In this document: positions 44,897-56,349 of the stretch, piece after piece
Numbering within the stretch: the first letter of the stretch is position 1
How the letters are laid out: each line of letters begins with the position of its first letter
DNA from: Burkholderia cenocepacia
GTDB taxonomy: Bacteria > Pseudomonadota > Gammaproteobacteria > Burkholderiales > Burkholderiaceae
Assembly (NCBI RefSeq): GCF_900446215.1
Contig: NZ_UAQZ01000016.1
Coordinates: forward strand, 124,001 to 188,000
Direction: 5' to 3'
Length of the DNA: 64,000 bases
Translations under genes and position numbers: made by a program
The notes under the pieces: model-generated
What the model saw: the letters and a program-made list of their open reading frames with translations, nothing else
What the model was told of the DNA's origin: nothing
The model's database searches: none

Positions 44897-45382
44897 TCAC
44901 TCTCGTCTTTCTGTCTTAATTGAAAGGCGGCCGACCCGGTTGCCACGTTTGGTGTGATCGCCGTGGGCTGTCGCATCTAGATGGACCCAGAAAATGTAAT
45001 CAAAACCCCGTTCCTCGAGGCGCTCGAACTGTTCCTCAGCTGCGGCAAGCTTCAGCAGGCATTGGGCTTGCCAATCCAACCCGACCACGAACCATTTCCA
45101 CGAATTGTTCCATCCGCGCCACAGGATGGCGCCGGCGCTGCAATGATCGTGTGCAAACTTCTGGATCCGTCTGTCGACCACTTTTGCATCGTCACGCGAA
45201 ATGGAGCCAGATAGGCGGATCGAGACTGTGCTCGCCGCATCGTCACGCGCGAGATAAACGTCGGCAATGCCGCCCAAGTGCCGGCGAACGCTTTCGAGAT
45301 GTTCGAGCTCCATATCTGCATCCACTGGCATCGCGCCGCACAATACATATTCGCCCTTGTCTAGGGCATCTTCGATCTCCAT
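44897..45382 (-). CDS. Hypothetical protein, paralogue of 45505-45879
   Basis: 161 residues from the ATG at 45380-45382 with GGAG eight bases upstream; a GTG at 45391 is the alternative. The N-terminal half has YVLCGAMPVDADMELEHLES and IRLSGSISRDDAKVVDRRIQ, then AILWRGWNNSWKWFVVGLDW. The spacing matches the neighbouring gene, so the two are duplicates that diverged. No known domain. Confidence 0.6.
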   Translation of the reverse strand: MEIEDALDKGEYVLCGAMPVDADMELEHLESVRRHLGGIADVYLARDDAASTVSIRLSGSISRDDAKVVDRRIQKFAHDHCSAGAILWRGWNNSWKWFVVGLDWQAQCLLKLAAAEEQFERLEERGFDYIFWVHLDATAHGDHTKRGNRVGRLSIKTERRE

Positions 45383-45504
45383 GATTGTCACTCCATTGAT
45401 GTTTCGCCGGACAGGTCAAGCGGCTGGCTCGATGCTCCGGCGTGGGACACTCGGCCAGCGGCCACGCAACGGCGTGCTGCCGTGCTGGGCATTCGGCAGA
45501 AAAG

Positions 45505-45879
45505 TCAGGAGTCGCCATCCCCTGTCGATGCGCAACGTTCTAGTCTGCGTGTCCAGTTGATCGAATCTCGGGAGAGGTCGATATGGCGGTCAAGGCCGAG
45601 CGGCAAGAATGAAACGTCGCCGGCCCAGTTCCTTGTGAAAATTGCAGCGGCGCTCCCATGTTTCTGCGCAAAGTCGGCAAGCACTTGCTCGACTGCAAAC
45701 CATTCGTTCGGTAATAGTGCGCCGGCGAGGCAGATGACTAGACAGCGCGCCACGGTGTCGGTGGCAAAATAAAAGTCAGCATCAACGTGTTCGGTCAACT
45801 TGTTGGCGAGGTTCTCGGCGTGCGCATGGCGAAATTGGGCACGGACCGGTAGCGCGCCACGGAGTATGTAGTTGGCCAT
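45505..45879 (-). CDS. Hypothetical protein, paralogue of 44897-45382
   Basis: 124 residues from the ATG at 45877-45879, preceded by GGAGGAAACC. YILRGALPVRAQFRHAHAEN, then ICLAGALLPNEWFAVEQVLA and AAIFTRNWAGDVSFLPLGLD align with the downstream paralogue. It is divergent from an XRE regulator, which may control both. Confidence 0.6.
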   Translation of the reverse strand: MANYILRGALPVRAQFRHAHAENLANKLTEHVDADFYFATDTVARCLVICLAGALLPNEWFAVEQVLADFAQKHGSAAAIFTRNWAGDVSFLPLGLDRHIDLSRDSINWTRRLERCASTGDGDS

Positions 45880-45980
45880 GGTTTCCTCCGGACCGATTCT
45901 CCGCTCGCGTGAGTAGAGCGCAGTGGCGCCTCGCTCGACAGCGTGCGGTAACATCGAGAAGTCAAATGGTATGACGAGAT

Positions 45981-45999
45981 TAGTACTCGTTTGTACCTA
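45981..45999. promoter_or_regulatory. Possible operator between the paralogues and XRE gene
   Basis: TAGTACTCGTTTGTACCTA is an imperfect inverted repeat (TAGTAC / GTACCTA) in the 143-base divergent intergenic region. Similar dyads bind XRE-type repressors. Inferred from symmetry and position. Confidence 0.35.
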
Positions 46000-46022
46000 T
46001 GTCAACCAGCAAAACATGACAA

Positions 46023-46373
46023 ATGGATGATTTTCCGACACGCCTCAAGCAGGAACGCAAGCGCATGCGCTTGACTCAGCCCGAATTCGCAGAGCTGGGT
46101 GGGGTTCATAAGCAGGCCCAGTTTCATTACGAGCGAGGGACCCGCCGACCGAACTCCAATTACCTCGTCGGGCTGGCGTCTGCCGGCGTGGATGTGTACT
46201 ACCTGCTTACTGGGCGGGTTGCGACGCTTGCATCGACCGTCGAGGAACAGCAGATCTTGTCTCGATACAGGGCTCTCGACGCAGATCAGCGCATTGCAGT
46301 GCTGGCGCTTATAGACACCATGGGTGTATCAACACACCGTACGAAACAGAACGGTGAGTCGAAGGGCGGCTAA
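46023..46373 (+). CDS. XRE-family transcriptional regulator
   Basis: 116 residues. The helix-turn-helix is at about residues 5-60: RLKQERKRMRLTQPEFAELG, then FHYERGTRRPNSNYLVGLAS. The C-terminal 50 residues have ILSRYRALDADQRIAVLALI, the tail seen in phage-type XRE regulators. It is divergent from the paralogue pair and may repress them. Confidence 0.85.
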   Translation: MDDFPTRLKQERKRMRLTQPEFAELGGVHKQAQFHYERGTRRPNSNYLVGLASAGVDVYYLLTGRVATLASTVEEQQILSRYRALDADQRIAVLALIDTMGVSTHRTKQNGESKGG

Positions 46374-47719
46374 GACGGCCGACGACGAGACGCGCGACCT
46401 GTAGATGAGATCGGGCCCCACTAAGGCCGATGACTCTCCTGCTGAAGCAAGCCGCGTCAACGGTCCTCCCCAGGAACGACGACTGGCTTTTTTGACGCAA
46501 CCGTCCGCCACCGCGCACCGCTATGATGGTGGCGGGTCTCGTTGGATGTAGACGCCTTCGGTGGCGGTACTTCATCCGATGGCGCGGGCCCGATGTATTT
46601 CCTAATGTGTGCCGCTGGCCATTGACATACGTTATCAGAGGGGTGATCCGGCTATTGCAAGACTGAGGTACAGCCGGACAGTAGCGGAACTTCCACTGGT
46701 CGCGGTGCAGCTTTCCGTCGCTCGAACTCTTATTCCGGGCAGTTCAGACGTGCATGGTGCCCAAAACCGACGCGAACCTATCCTGCTATCACTTTTGCAA
46801 TGCCGTTTTTCCAGTGCTTCGACCGATGCTTTCGTGAGGTCCGCGCGTGGAGTCTGCGAGGTCGTCCATGCCTTTTCGTTAGCCACCGGCAGAACGTCTG
46901 CTCGCGTCTTCCGTCGGTGCAGACGCTTGGTCGAGTTAAATTTGCGAGGTCGGCACTGCTAGTTCGTTCCCTTTGGCGCTACGGTTCATGCGTTCCAGGC
47001 CACGAGTCTCAGAAGGGCGCTTCCTTGCGTCGCTTCCATCCGCAGTCACAGTTGGGCCGATCGCAGCCAGATGTCGACTCACTCCCGCACCTCGGTTTGC
47101 GATGAACGGTTGATCGGTCGTGGTCGTAAAGTTAGCCGGTGTTAGCTGAGCAGTTGGGCGGCGCGGACCAGCGCCTGCATTGCGCACACGAGGCGGCTGG
47201 CGCCAAGGAGTAGCGAGCTTTGCCCGAAGTAGTCCTGATGCGCCACGGGACCGACGTACCGGTTGACGATCCCGTTCTGAGCGAGGAAATGCGATGTATC
47301 CAAGAGCAATCCCCAGCCGTTGCCCGTATTGCGGCCGCCCCGCATTGTGCAATGCGAGCAAAGGCATGTGACGTGGACACTGCAAGAACGGCACGGTGCG
47401 ATAGAAGGGCGGACGGTGATTTTCGCGTGCGCGAAATCGGGAAGCGACATGTGGAGCAACCGTAGCCCATTGTGCCGCGAGGCGGAGGCTCAGGCTCTCG
47501 AATTAGTCTGGGCGAAGTGCCCACGCGCTGCGTCGGCCTATGTCGACGACGGTGCGATCGTTTATGACGAAGCCACTGGAACAATATTTGGCGCATGCTT
47601 GCGCCGGGGATTGGGCCGTCGAAGCTGCGTGGCAAGACGCGGCTTTGAAGGTGCCGTGTGTAGATTATTGGGGCTATCCTGACGACCATCGCGGGAGCGT
47701 CCGCGTTACGCGGCACGCG
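46374..47719. other. Long stretch with no convincing gene
   Basis: About 1.35 kb in which open frames are short and composition is not protein-like. A fragment at about 47561-47690 (+) reads KPLEQYLAHACAGDWAVEAA and WQDAALKVPCVDYWGYPDD and looks like a broken gene start. The region is probably decayed. Confidence 0.4.
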
Positions 47720-48608
47720 TCAACCGCAAGCAGCGGACGGCGCCTGCCATTGCCGCATATAATCGATCAACGCACGCAGCTTCGGCACCATGTTGCGCCG
47801 CTGCGGAAAGCAGAGAAAGAAGCCTGAAAACGGTGGCAGGAATGCCTCCAGCAGCGGCACGAGCGAGCCGTCGTCGAAATGTGCGCGCAGGCAATCCTCG
47901 GGCGCGAACGTGATGCCGGCGCCCGCCAGCGCAAGACGCAGCATCAGGCGCAAATCGTTCGTCGTCAGTTGCGGCTCGACCGCGACGTCGAACGGGCAGC
48001 CGTCTTCCACGAACTCCCAGCGGTAAGGCGTCAGCTCTGGCGACAGCCGCCAGCTGATACAGCAGTGCCGGACGAGCTCGTCGGGGTGACCGGGCGCGCC
48101 GTACTTTTCGACGTAACCGGGCGGCCGCCGCGCGTTCGCGTTGCTCGCCGCCCAGCGGCACGGCAATCATGTCCTTCTCGATGACCTGTCCCAACCGGAT
48201 CCCGGCATCGAATCCGCGCTCGACGATATCGAATTCTTCGTCCGTGACGGTCACGTCGGGATAACGCTCCGCAAAGCTCGCCAGCAACGGGCCCAACAGG
48301 AAGGGCTCGGCAATCGACGTGGCCGTGAGCCGAAGGTGGCCGCGCGGCGCGTCGCTCGTGCCCGTTGCATCGAGCGCGCTGCTGATGTCGACGAGCGGCC
48401 CCTCCAGCGACTGCACCAACTGCGTACCCGCGTCGGTCAGTTGAACCGACCGCGTGGTGCGCACCACCAGCGCGACGCCGAGCGTGTCCTTGAGCCGCCG
48501 GATATCCTGGCTGACTGCGGAACGGGTGACGCCCATCCGGTCGGCCGCCGCGCGGAACTTCCGTTCCTTGGCGACGGCGAGGAGCAGCGGCGGAAGATTC
48601 GGGTTCAT
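47720..48608 (-). pseudogene. LysR-family regulator, frameshifted
   Basis: The first frame, from the ATG at 48606-48608, gives MNPNLPPLLLAVAKERKFRA and GVTRSAVSQDIRRLKDTLGV, a clear LysR helix-turn-helix, then DIVERGFDAGIRLGQVIEKD. Near 48145 the frame shifts, and the rest of the effector domain continues as RWEFVEDGCPFDVAVEPQL and MLRLALAGAGITFAPEDCLR. It is divergent from the dehydrogenase gene it may once have regulated. Confidence 0.85.
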
Positions 48609-48706
48609 ATCATTGTCCAGTGATGCTAACGAGCCCATTCAGTATTCACCATCTACAAGCGACAGAGAAGTGGCGATATCGTCCTGTCATCGAAACAGGA
48701 GGTGTC

Positions 48707-49420
48707 ATGGACAAAGTCATTCTCATCAAGGGCGCATCGAGCGGAATCGGCGAAGGCATCGCACGCGCGCTGGCCGCACCGGGCGCGAAGTTCATGCTGG
48801 GGCGCGGCGCACGGACCGGCTCGATGGCATCGCGCGCGATCTCCGGGTGGCGGGCACTGCAGTCGAAACCTGCGCGCTCGACGTGACCGACCGCCACTCG
48901 GCGCAAGCGTTTGCTGATGCGGCGCTGGACGCGCGGAGGCAGATCGACGTACTGGTGAACAACGCGGGCGTCATGCCGCTGTCGCCGCTCGTCGCCGGCC
49001 ATCACGACGAATGGAACCGCATGATCGACGTCAACCTCAAGGGCGTCTTGTGGAACGTCGCGGCCGTGCTGTCGCACATGGACTGCGCGGCGCCGAGCAG
49101 ATTGCCAACATCGCTTCGATCGGCGCGCTGTCGGTTGTGCGGCCGTCTACTGCGCGACGAAGTTCGCGGTGCGCGCGTTGTCGGACGGTCCGCGTCAGGA
49201 GCATCCGGCGCTGCGGATCACCTGCGTCAATCCCGGTGTGGTCGAAAGCGAACTGGCCGACACGATCACCCACGCACCGACCCAAGCGTTCATGCGCGAG
49301 TATCGCGCGATCGCGCTGCAACCGGCGGATATCGGGCGCGTGGTGCGCCACGTGATCGAGTCGCCGGCGAGCGTCAGCATGAACGAACCCACGGTCCGGC
49401 CGACGGGCCAGACCAGCTGA
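48707..49420 (+). pseudogene. Short-chain dehydrogenase, several frameshifts
   Basis: ATG at 48707 with a perfect AGGAGGT upstream. The start reads MDKVILIKGASSGIGEGIAR (nucleotide-binding G-x3-G-x-G). A second frame carries QIDVLVNNAGVMPLSPLVAG (NNAG). A later frame has the Tyr-x3-Lys (VYCATKFAVRALSDG) and CVNPGVVESELADTI. At least three frame changes are needed between 48800 and 49170. It would have been an SDR oxidoreductase; as written it is broken. Confidence 0.85.
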
Positions 49421-49446
49421 AGCGCCATTTCCTCGAGGAGCAACCG

Positions 49447-50131
49447 ATGAACGATCGATCTCCCGCGTGGCTCATTTCCGGTGCATCGCCCGGCCTCGCC
49501 ATGCGCTCGCCGAAGCCGTGCTCGACCGTGGCTGGCGCACGGTGGTCACCGCACGCCGGCCCGACAGCCTGTCGGATCTCACGCGCCGGTACGGCGCGCG
49601 CGTTGCCGCTGCCGCTCGACATCGCCGCCCCGGCTTCGATCGCTAGCGCCGTGCTCGTCAACAGCGCCGGCTACGGCTATCTTGCCGCGATCGAGGAAGG
49701 CGAGGACCGCGAGATCCGCGCGCAGTTCGAGGTTAACGTGTTCGGCCTCAACGCGCTGACGCAGCGGATTCTTCCCGGTATGCGGCAGCAGCGCCGCGGC
49801 CACATCTTCAACATGTCGTCGCTCGGCGGGCTCGTCGCGTTCGCCGCGACCGGCTACTACCACGCGACGAAATTCGCGGTCGAGGCGCTGTCCGAATCGC
49901 TGTCTCATGAAGTTTCGCCGCTCGGCATTCGCGTGACGATCGGTGAGCCGGGCGCGTTTCGTACCGACTGGTCGGGGCGGTCGATGGTCGAATCCGCGAC
50001 GCGGATCGACGACTACACGGAAACGGCGGGAAAGCGCCGCGCTGAAGGACGCGCTGGCGCGGCTCGATGCGTTGCGCGACAACTTCGGCGCATGGGTGGA
50101 GACGACGAAGCGCGCAGATTTTCCGGACTAG
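49447..50131 (+). pseudogene. Second short-chain dehydrogenase, frameshifted
   Basis: Starts MNDRSPAWLISGASPGL at 49447 after GAGGAGCAACCG. The frame changes near 49495, and again near 50028. The main part has LVNSAGYGYLAAIEEGEDRE, IFNMSSLGGLVAFAATGYYH with Y-x3-K (YYHATKFAVEALSES), and GEPGAFRTDWSGRSM. The last 30 residues (ALARLDALRDNFGAWVETTK) are in another frame. It is an SDR like its neighbour and follows it closely. Confidence 0.85.
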
Positions 50132-50402
50132 GGACGATTTGCTGCCGCCGGCGCGACGAGAGCGGCACGCAGCGCGCGATGCCGGATCCGAATCGACCGC
50201 GATGGGCGCCGGATTGATGCTCAGGGTTGTCGCGCACGCGCGCCCGAGCGAGCGCGCACGCTGTTTCGCGGCATCGTGCCGCGCGTCTATCGGCTCGGCT
50301 GAGACCTGCGCCGGCGAGGATGCCGGATCGAACCCGTACCGGTCGCCTGTGCGTTGCATCCCGGGGGATGCGCGACAGGCGGCCGGCCGCAGCGTTGCCC
50401 CG

Positions 50403-50790
50403 TCAGCGCGGGATATCGACGATGCTGTTCGCGACCTGGATCGCATTCGCGGCGGGCGCGCTTGCGATCGGTGGAGGATTCGCCACGGTGAGTTGCGGCA
50501 TCTGCCCGGCTACACCACCACGCGGCGCAGTGCAGACCACCTGCGACGGCGGCAACGGCTTCACGCGCGTCAGGTGATCCTCCGGTCGAGCGCCTGCAGA
50601 TAGTAGTAGCGAACCGGGATGAAGCGCGTATCGAAACCATCCACGGACAGGAATACGTCGAAGTGCTGACCGTTCGTGATTTCGTAGAACGACAACTGGC
50701 TGCGTGCAGCGTCGGCGAGGCTGTTCTGCGGAAGGTAGGCGCGCGACGCATGCGAACGGAGCGAACCGGAGCATGGGGCTGGACAACGTC
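50403..50790 (-). pseudogene. Remnant of a 3-hydroxybutyrate-oligomer hydrolase-like gene
   Basis: Two minus-strand frames give QLSFYEITNGQHFDVFLSVD and TRFIPVRYYYLQALDR, then, after a frame change, PLPPSQVVCTAPRGGVAGQ. This resembles the C-terminal end of D-(-)-3-hydroxybutyrate oligomer hydrolases. The rest of the gene is not present. The bases 50132-50402 hold no gene. Confidence 0.5.
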
Positions 50791-50971
50791 TTTTATTCGA
50801 ACACGCCGGGTGGTGACGTCGGCCGGGTATCACGTGCTCGGCAACTGTCCGTGATGCGGGACGGTGGCGCGACGTCGCCTTCCCCCGAACTTTCTCGGCT
50901 CTTTCTCATATCTTTCACAAACTAACTATATCGTACGCGCTTTCTCGACACTCCACGGGAACCGCCCAGTC

Positions 50972-52939
50972 ATGTCAGCGCATCGCCGGATTGCCTTGCA
51001 CACCTTCGCTATCGCCGTTTCGGCAGCCTTCGTTGTCGCGGCTTGCGGCGGAGACGACGTCGACAGCAACCAGCCACCGTCGGTTGTCGCGCAACTGCCG
51101 GCAGCACCCGCGGACCCCGGTTTCGTGGACAGCGCCCCGGTTCAGGCATCGGTGCCGGCGTTCGTCGACAACGCGGCGACCAACCAGCGCGGCGATGCGC
51201 GTTACGCCACGATGAGCACGAACGCCGGCGTGCGCGTCTTGAACGGCTTCCGTGCGCTGTGGCAGCCGCTGACCGACCTCGTCGATGCCGGGACGAGCGC
51301 ACCTGCGGCCGACGGTTTTCCGGCGGTGGCGCCGTCGCTGTGGACCGGTCTTCCGAACGACGGTACGCCAGGCGGGACGGCGCTGAACCCGGCCGTGCTG
51401 AACGCGAATGTCCAGTATGTGGTCGACGCGACGTCGCAGCGTACCGCCGCGCAGGCCGAGGCCGCGTACTACGACGACCGCCGCGGCAAGGGCTATAGCG
51501 TGTCGGACGGCATGGGGCCGCTTACCGACGCGTGGCGCGGCGCGGCGCAGCAGACGACGAGCATCACGTCGGTGCCGGCCGACGCGACGACGAAGCTCTA
51601 CAACGATACGGGCAACAACACCGGCGTCGGCGGCAGCGCGAATGCCGGGTTCGGTTCCGTCGTCGATTTCATCAATACGATGGGAAACAACGGCTCGACG
51701 GAGCCGGCGAAACGCTTCTACAAATATGCGCGTCCGTATCGGTGGAGTACGAGCGTCATCGTCGCGCCGACGCTCGTACCGGCAGAAAGCACCACGCCGG
51801 CCACGGACGGCGGTTTTCCGAGCGGGCATTCCGCGGAAGGCATGCGTGACGCGCTCGCGATGGCGTACGTGATTCCCGAACGTTTCCAGGAAATGATCAG
51901 CCGCGGGCTCGAACTCGGCGAGAACCGCATCCTCGCCGGCATGCATTCGCCGCTCGACGTGATCGGCGGCCGGATACTTGCCCAGGCGGTGGTGGCGGCG
52001 AACCTCGTCGATCCGGCCAACGCGACGCTCAAGCAGACGGCCTTCCAGCAGGCGCATGCAACGCTGTATTCGCTGACCCGCACCACGCCGGCCACGTTCC
52101 TGGCCGCCGCGCATGCCGGTACGGCGTCGAGCGACCGCTTTGCCGACCCGGCCGCCAATCGGGCCAATTACGCGCGCCGACTCACGTTCGGCTTCGCGCC
52201 GATCGGCACCACCACCAACGGCGCAGTCGTGCCGAAGGGGGCCGAAGTGCTGCTCGAGACGCGTCTGCCGTATCTGAGCGCCGACCAGCGACGCGTCGTG
52301 CTGAAGACGACGGCGCTGACGTCCGGTTATCCGCTGCTCGACGACGCCGAGGGATGGGGCCGGCTCAACCTGTTCGCCGCCGCGGACGGGTACGCGAATT
52401 TTGCCGGCGACGTCAGTGTGACGATGGATGCTTCGCTCGGCGGATTCAATGCAGCCGATACCTGGCGCAACGATATCGGCGGCGACGGCAAGCTGACGTT
52501 CGCCGGCACGGGCGCGCTGACGCTTACCGGCGCGAACACCTATCGCGGCGGCACGGAAGTGCGGGGCGGAACGCTCGCGGCGGGATCGCCGCAGGCGTTC
52601 GGTGCCGGCGACGTCTATGTCGGCGGCGGCACGGTGGCGATCAAGGCCGCGGCGCGCGCGAACATCAACGGCCGCTACACGCAGTTGAAGGGCGGTACGC
52701 TGGAACTCGACCGTGGCGCCGGCGACGCCGGACGACTCGCGGTGGCAGGGATGACGACGCTTGCCGGCGGCACGCTGCACGTCCGGTTCGCCGCGGGTCT
52801 CGCGCCGCAGGTCGGTGACGTCGTTTCGCTCGTCGACAGCAGCCAACTTCAGGGGCGCTTCGATTCGGTGGTCGTGGACGGGTACAACGCCACCGCGCTT
52901 TACAGCGCATCGGGCATATCGGTTCGTATCGACAAGTAG
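50972..52939 (+). CDS. PAP2-type phosphatase lipoprotein with autotransporter-like tail
   Basis: 655 residues from the ATG at 50972. The N-terminus is a signal with lipobox VVAACGG, so a lipoprotein. The PAP2 / class A acid phosphatase motifs are present: KRFYKYARPYRW (K-x6-R-P), GGFPSGHSAEG (H286) and RILAGMHSPLDVIGGR. After about residue 490 the sequence becomes GTGALTLTGANTYRGGTEVR and GGTLAAGSPQAFGAGDVYVG, the PATR repeat found in autotransporter passengers. No beta-barrel follows. It would hydrolyse phosphomonoesters in the periplasm or at the surface. Confidence 0.88.
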   Translation: MSAHRRIALHTFAIAVSAAFVVAACGGDDVDSNQPPSVVAQLPAAPADPGFVDSAPVQASVPAFVDNAATNQRGDARYATMSTNAGVRVLNGFRALWQPLTDLVDAGTSAPAADGFPAVAPSLWTGLPNDGTPGGTALNPAVLNANVQYVVDATSQRTAAQAEAAYYDDRRGKGYSVSDGMGPLTDAWRGAAQQTTSITSVPADATTKLYNDTGNNTGVGGSANAGFGSVVDFINTMGNNGSTEPAKRFYKYARPYRWSTSVIVAPTLVPAESTTPATDGGFPSGHSAEGMRDALAMAYVIPERFQEMISRGLELGENRILAGMHSPLDVIGGRILAQAVVAANLVDPANATLKQTAFQQAHATLYSLTRTTPATFLAAAHAGTASSDRFADPAANRANYARRLTFGFAPIGTTTNGAVVPKGAEVLLETRLPYLSADQRRVVLKTTALTSGYPLLDDAEGWGRLNLFAAADGYANFAGDVSVTMDASLGGFNAADTWRNDIGGDGKLTFAGTGALTLTGANTYRGGTEVRGGTLAAGSPQAFGAGDVYVGGGTVAIKAAARANINGRYTQLKGGTLELDRGAGDAGRLAVAGMTTLAGGTLHVRFAAGLAPQVGDVVSLVDSSQLQGRFDSVVVDGYNATALYSASGISVRIDK

Positions 52940-53167
52940 GGGCGGGCGGCGCATCGATGCAGTGATCCGGACGGCGGTTGTCCGCCGGAGCATGCATCGC
53001 GCCTTCGTCGTTGGCCGCGGCTGTCGGCTGCGGGTTCGACGACCGCCGCCAGGGTCGTCGACGAAACGCGAGCTTCAGTATTGGCGGCGCGCTTGCGCGG
53101 ATACCGCGTGCATTGAGCATGATCACGCACGCACGTCGGTAGCCGCGGCACTGATTCGAACGCCGGG

Positions 53168-53449
53168 TCACCCGGCGTCGTCCGACAGCGCGACGGGCGC
53201 GTCGTATGGATGGTCGCGCGCTGCCGCGGCCTCGTGACGACGCCCGCGGGAAGCGATGTCGGCCCCGAGCGCGTGGAGAATCGATCGGCCCTTCTTCGTC
53301 AGGTACGCGCGCCGGCGGCCGGGTGCGCCATGTTCGAGCATGACGAGTTGTCGTTCGAGCAACGCATCAAGTTCGGCGCGGTTCATGTCGAGTTGATCTG
53401 GTGCCTGGCACACCAGCATCAGCGTCGCGAATTCATGCGGGCTCAGCAT
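53168..53449 (-). CDS. Small winged-helix-like protein
   Basis: 93 residues from the ATG at 53447-53449, with GGGAGG six bases upstream. It reads MLSPHEFATLMLVCQAPDQL, then ALLERQLVMLEHGAPGRRRA and LTKKGRSILHALG. The 'L-x-R-x-L-V ... R-x-A-Y-L-T-x-K-G' layout is like a winged-helix wing (MarR/PadR style). Role unknown. It overlaps the upstream gene. Confidence 0.6.
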   Translation of the reverse strand: MLSPHEFATLMLVCQAPDQLDMNRAELDALLERQLVMLEHGAPGRRRAYLTKKGRSILHALGADIASRGRRHEAAAARDHPYDAPVALSDDAG

Positions 53450-53766
53450 GGCCGCCTCCCGTCGCGCACGAAACCGCCACGCGCGGGCGCAACGCCGAAA
53501 AATGAAATGTGGTGCAGCACCCGTCCTGGCGTGGCGACGCGGCGGCGCGGCGGCTTCGGTCGGCCGATCGCGGCGGGTTGGGCCGCGCGACGCAACGCGA
53601 ATGGCTTGCGCGCGCCGCGTACCCACGCGCCGATCGACGCGAAGCGACCGGTGCCGTTGCGCGCTATCCATAGGCCGGTCGGCAAACCCTTGACGACGCG
53701 GGCGACGCGTCGTGGTCGGCGGCCGACCTCCGGCAGCCGATCGAAGATGAAGAAAGGATCGTTCAT
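53443..53766 (-). CDS. Hypothetical basic protein
   Basis: 107 residues from the ATG at 53764-53766 with GGGAG seven bases upstream. MNDPFFIFDRLPEVGRRPRR and GLPTGLWIARNGTGRFASIG at the N-terminus; the rest is Arg-rich. The stop overlaps the next gene by seven bases, so the two are coupled. Confidence 0.55.
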   Translation of the reverse strand: MNDPFFIFDRLPEVGRRPRRVARVVKGLPTGLWIARNGTGRFASIGAWVRGARKPFALRRAAQPAAIGRPKPPRRRVATPGRVLHHISFFGVAPARGGFVRDGRRPC

Positions 53767-54210
53767 GATTCGCTCCCGGTTGGACCTCGCACGGAGGACG
53801 AACCGGACCACGCGCTCCAGTTCGTCGATCCGCGAAAGATCTCGCTGACAAACAAATCGAAACACGCAGCGCGTAAGCCGCGGCTGCTTGAGCGATACCA
53901 AAATAGGATGGGACGCGCGGATTTCAAGCATCGTTGCACGACGATTCGCGCGGCCCGGAGCGGCGGTCGTCGAGGTCGTGTTGCCGCTCGCGACGGAGCG
54001 TCGGGAGACAGCCGCCGGTCGTGCGCGCGCCGGTTTCGCGATGAAACATTTTGTTACATATTGGGCGCGCGTCACCCTCTTGAAGCGCGCTCCCCACGCC
54101 ACTATTTCGCTTTTCGCCAATCGATGGCACGCCGGCGCATCGCGGGCTTTGCGCGTACAGGCGCCGGCGGATTCCCTTTTCCAGGTGATCTCATCGCTCA
54201 GGAGATGAAA
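53767..54210. other. Intergenic region before groES
   Basis: About 440 bases between divergent genes. It must hold the groESL promoter. A perfect CIRCE inverted repeat (TTAGCACTC / GAGTGCTAA) was looked for and not found. Confidence 0.4.
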
Positions 54211-54528
54211 ATGCAGATTCGTCCCCTCTACGACCGGGTTATCGTCAAGCGAATCGAACAGCAGCGGACGACGGCCTCCGGCATCGTGATTCCCGATTCG
54301 GCCGCCGAACGGCCCGAGCAGGGTGAAGTGATTGCAGTCGGCAGCGGCCGGCTGCTGCAGGACGGCTCGCAGCGCCCGCTGCAGCTCCAGGTCGGCGACC
54401 AGGTTCTCTTCGGCAAATATGCAGGCCAGACCGTGAAGGTGAACGGCGAGGAACTGCTCGTGATGCGCGAAGAGGACGTCATGGGCGTACTCGAACCCGA
54501 ATCACCGGCCGCCAGGAAAGCGGCCTGA
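54211..54528 (+). CDS. groES: Co-chaperonin GroES
   Basis: 105 residues from the ATG at 54211, six bases after GGAG; the ATG at 54205 is too close to it. MQIRPLYDRVIVKRIEQQRT and TASGIVIPDSAAERPEQGEV include the mobile loop; VNGEELLVMREEDVMGVLE is the usual end. The C-terminus is extended by about ten residues compared with E. coli GroES. It caps the GroEL ring encoded 80 bases downstream. Confidence 0.96.
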   Translation: MQIRPLYDRVIVKRIEQQRTTASGIVIPDSAAERPEQGEVIAVGSGRLLQDGSQRPLQLQVGDQVLFGKYAGQTVKVNGEELLVMREEDVMGVLEPESPAARKAA

Positions 54529-54608
54529 ATGCCGATTCGACCGCGTCGCACGGGTGTGTACCCGGTGCGCGCGGCATCCCGTTCAACGACTGTATCCGGA
54601 GCAACAAA

Positions 54609-56231
<1,623 letters not shown>

Positions 56232-56302
56232 CCTGCGTCGCGGGCTCGCCTGCGATCGTCGAACAGCCGCTGGCCGGAGCGGCTTTGCCCGGCGCGCGCG
56301 AC

Positions 56303-56330
56303 AGCGGGGGGCGCGTCGCGCCGCTTTTTT
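56303..56330 (+). terminator. Probable terminator after groEL
   Basis: GGCGC (56309-56313), loop GTC, GCGCC (56317-56321), then GC and a run of six T (56325-56330). The stem is short; outer bases AGC / GCT pair across a bulge of G residues. Confidence 0.6.
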
Positions 56331-56349
56331 CGTGTTTGCGAGACCGACC

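Noticed and set aside
46600..47500. Several 80-150-codon frames on both strands
   Set aside because: Irregular composition, no ribosome sites and no motif; left as gene-free DNA.
50975..52993. Long open minus-strand frame opposite the PAP2 gene
   Set aside because: Composition is that of an antisense shadow; the plus frame has clear phosphatase motifs.
54060..54110. Heat-shock sigma promoter before groES (CTTGAA ... CCCCAC)
   Set aside because: The two boxes are only seven bases apart, far short of the usual 13-16.
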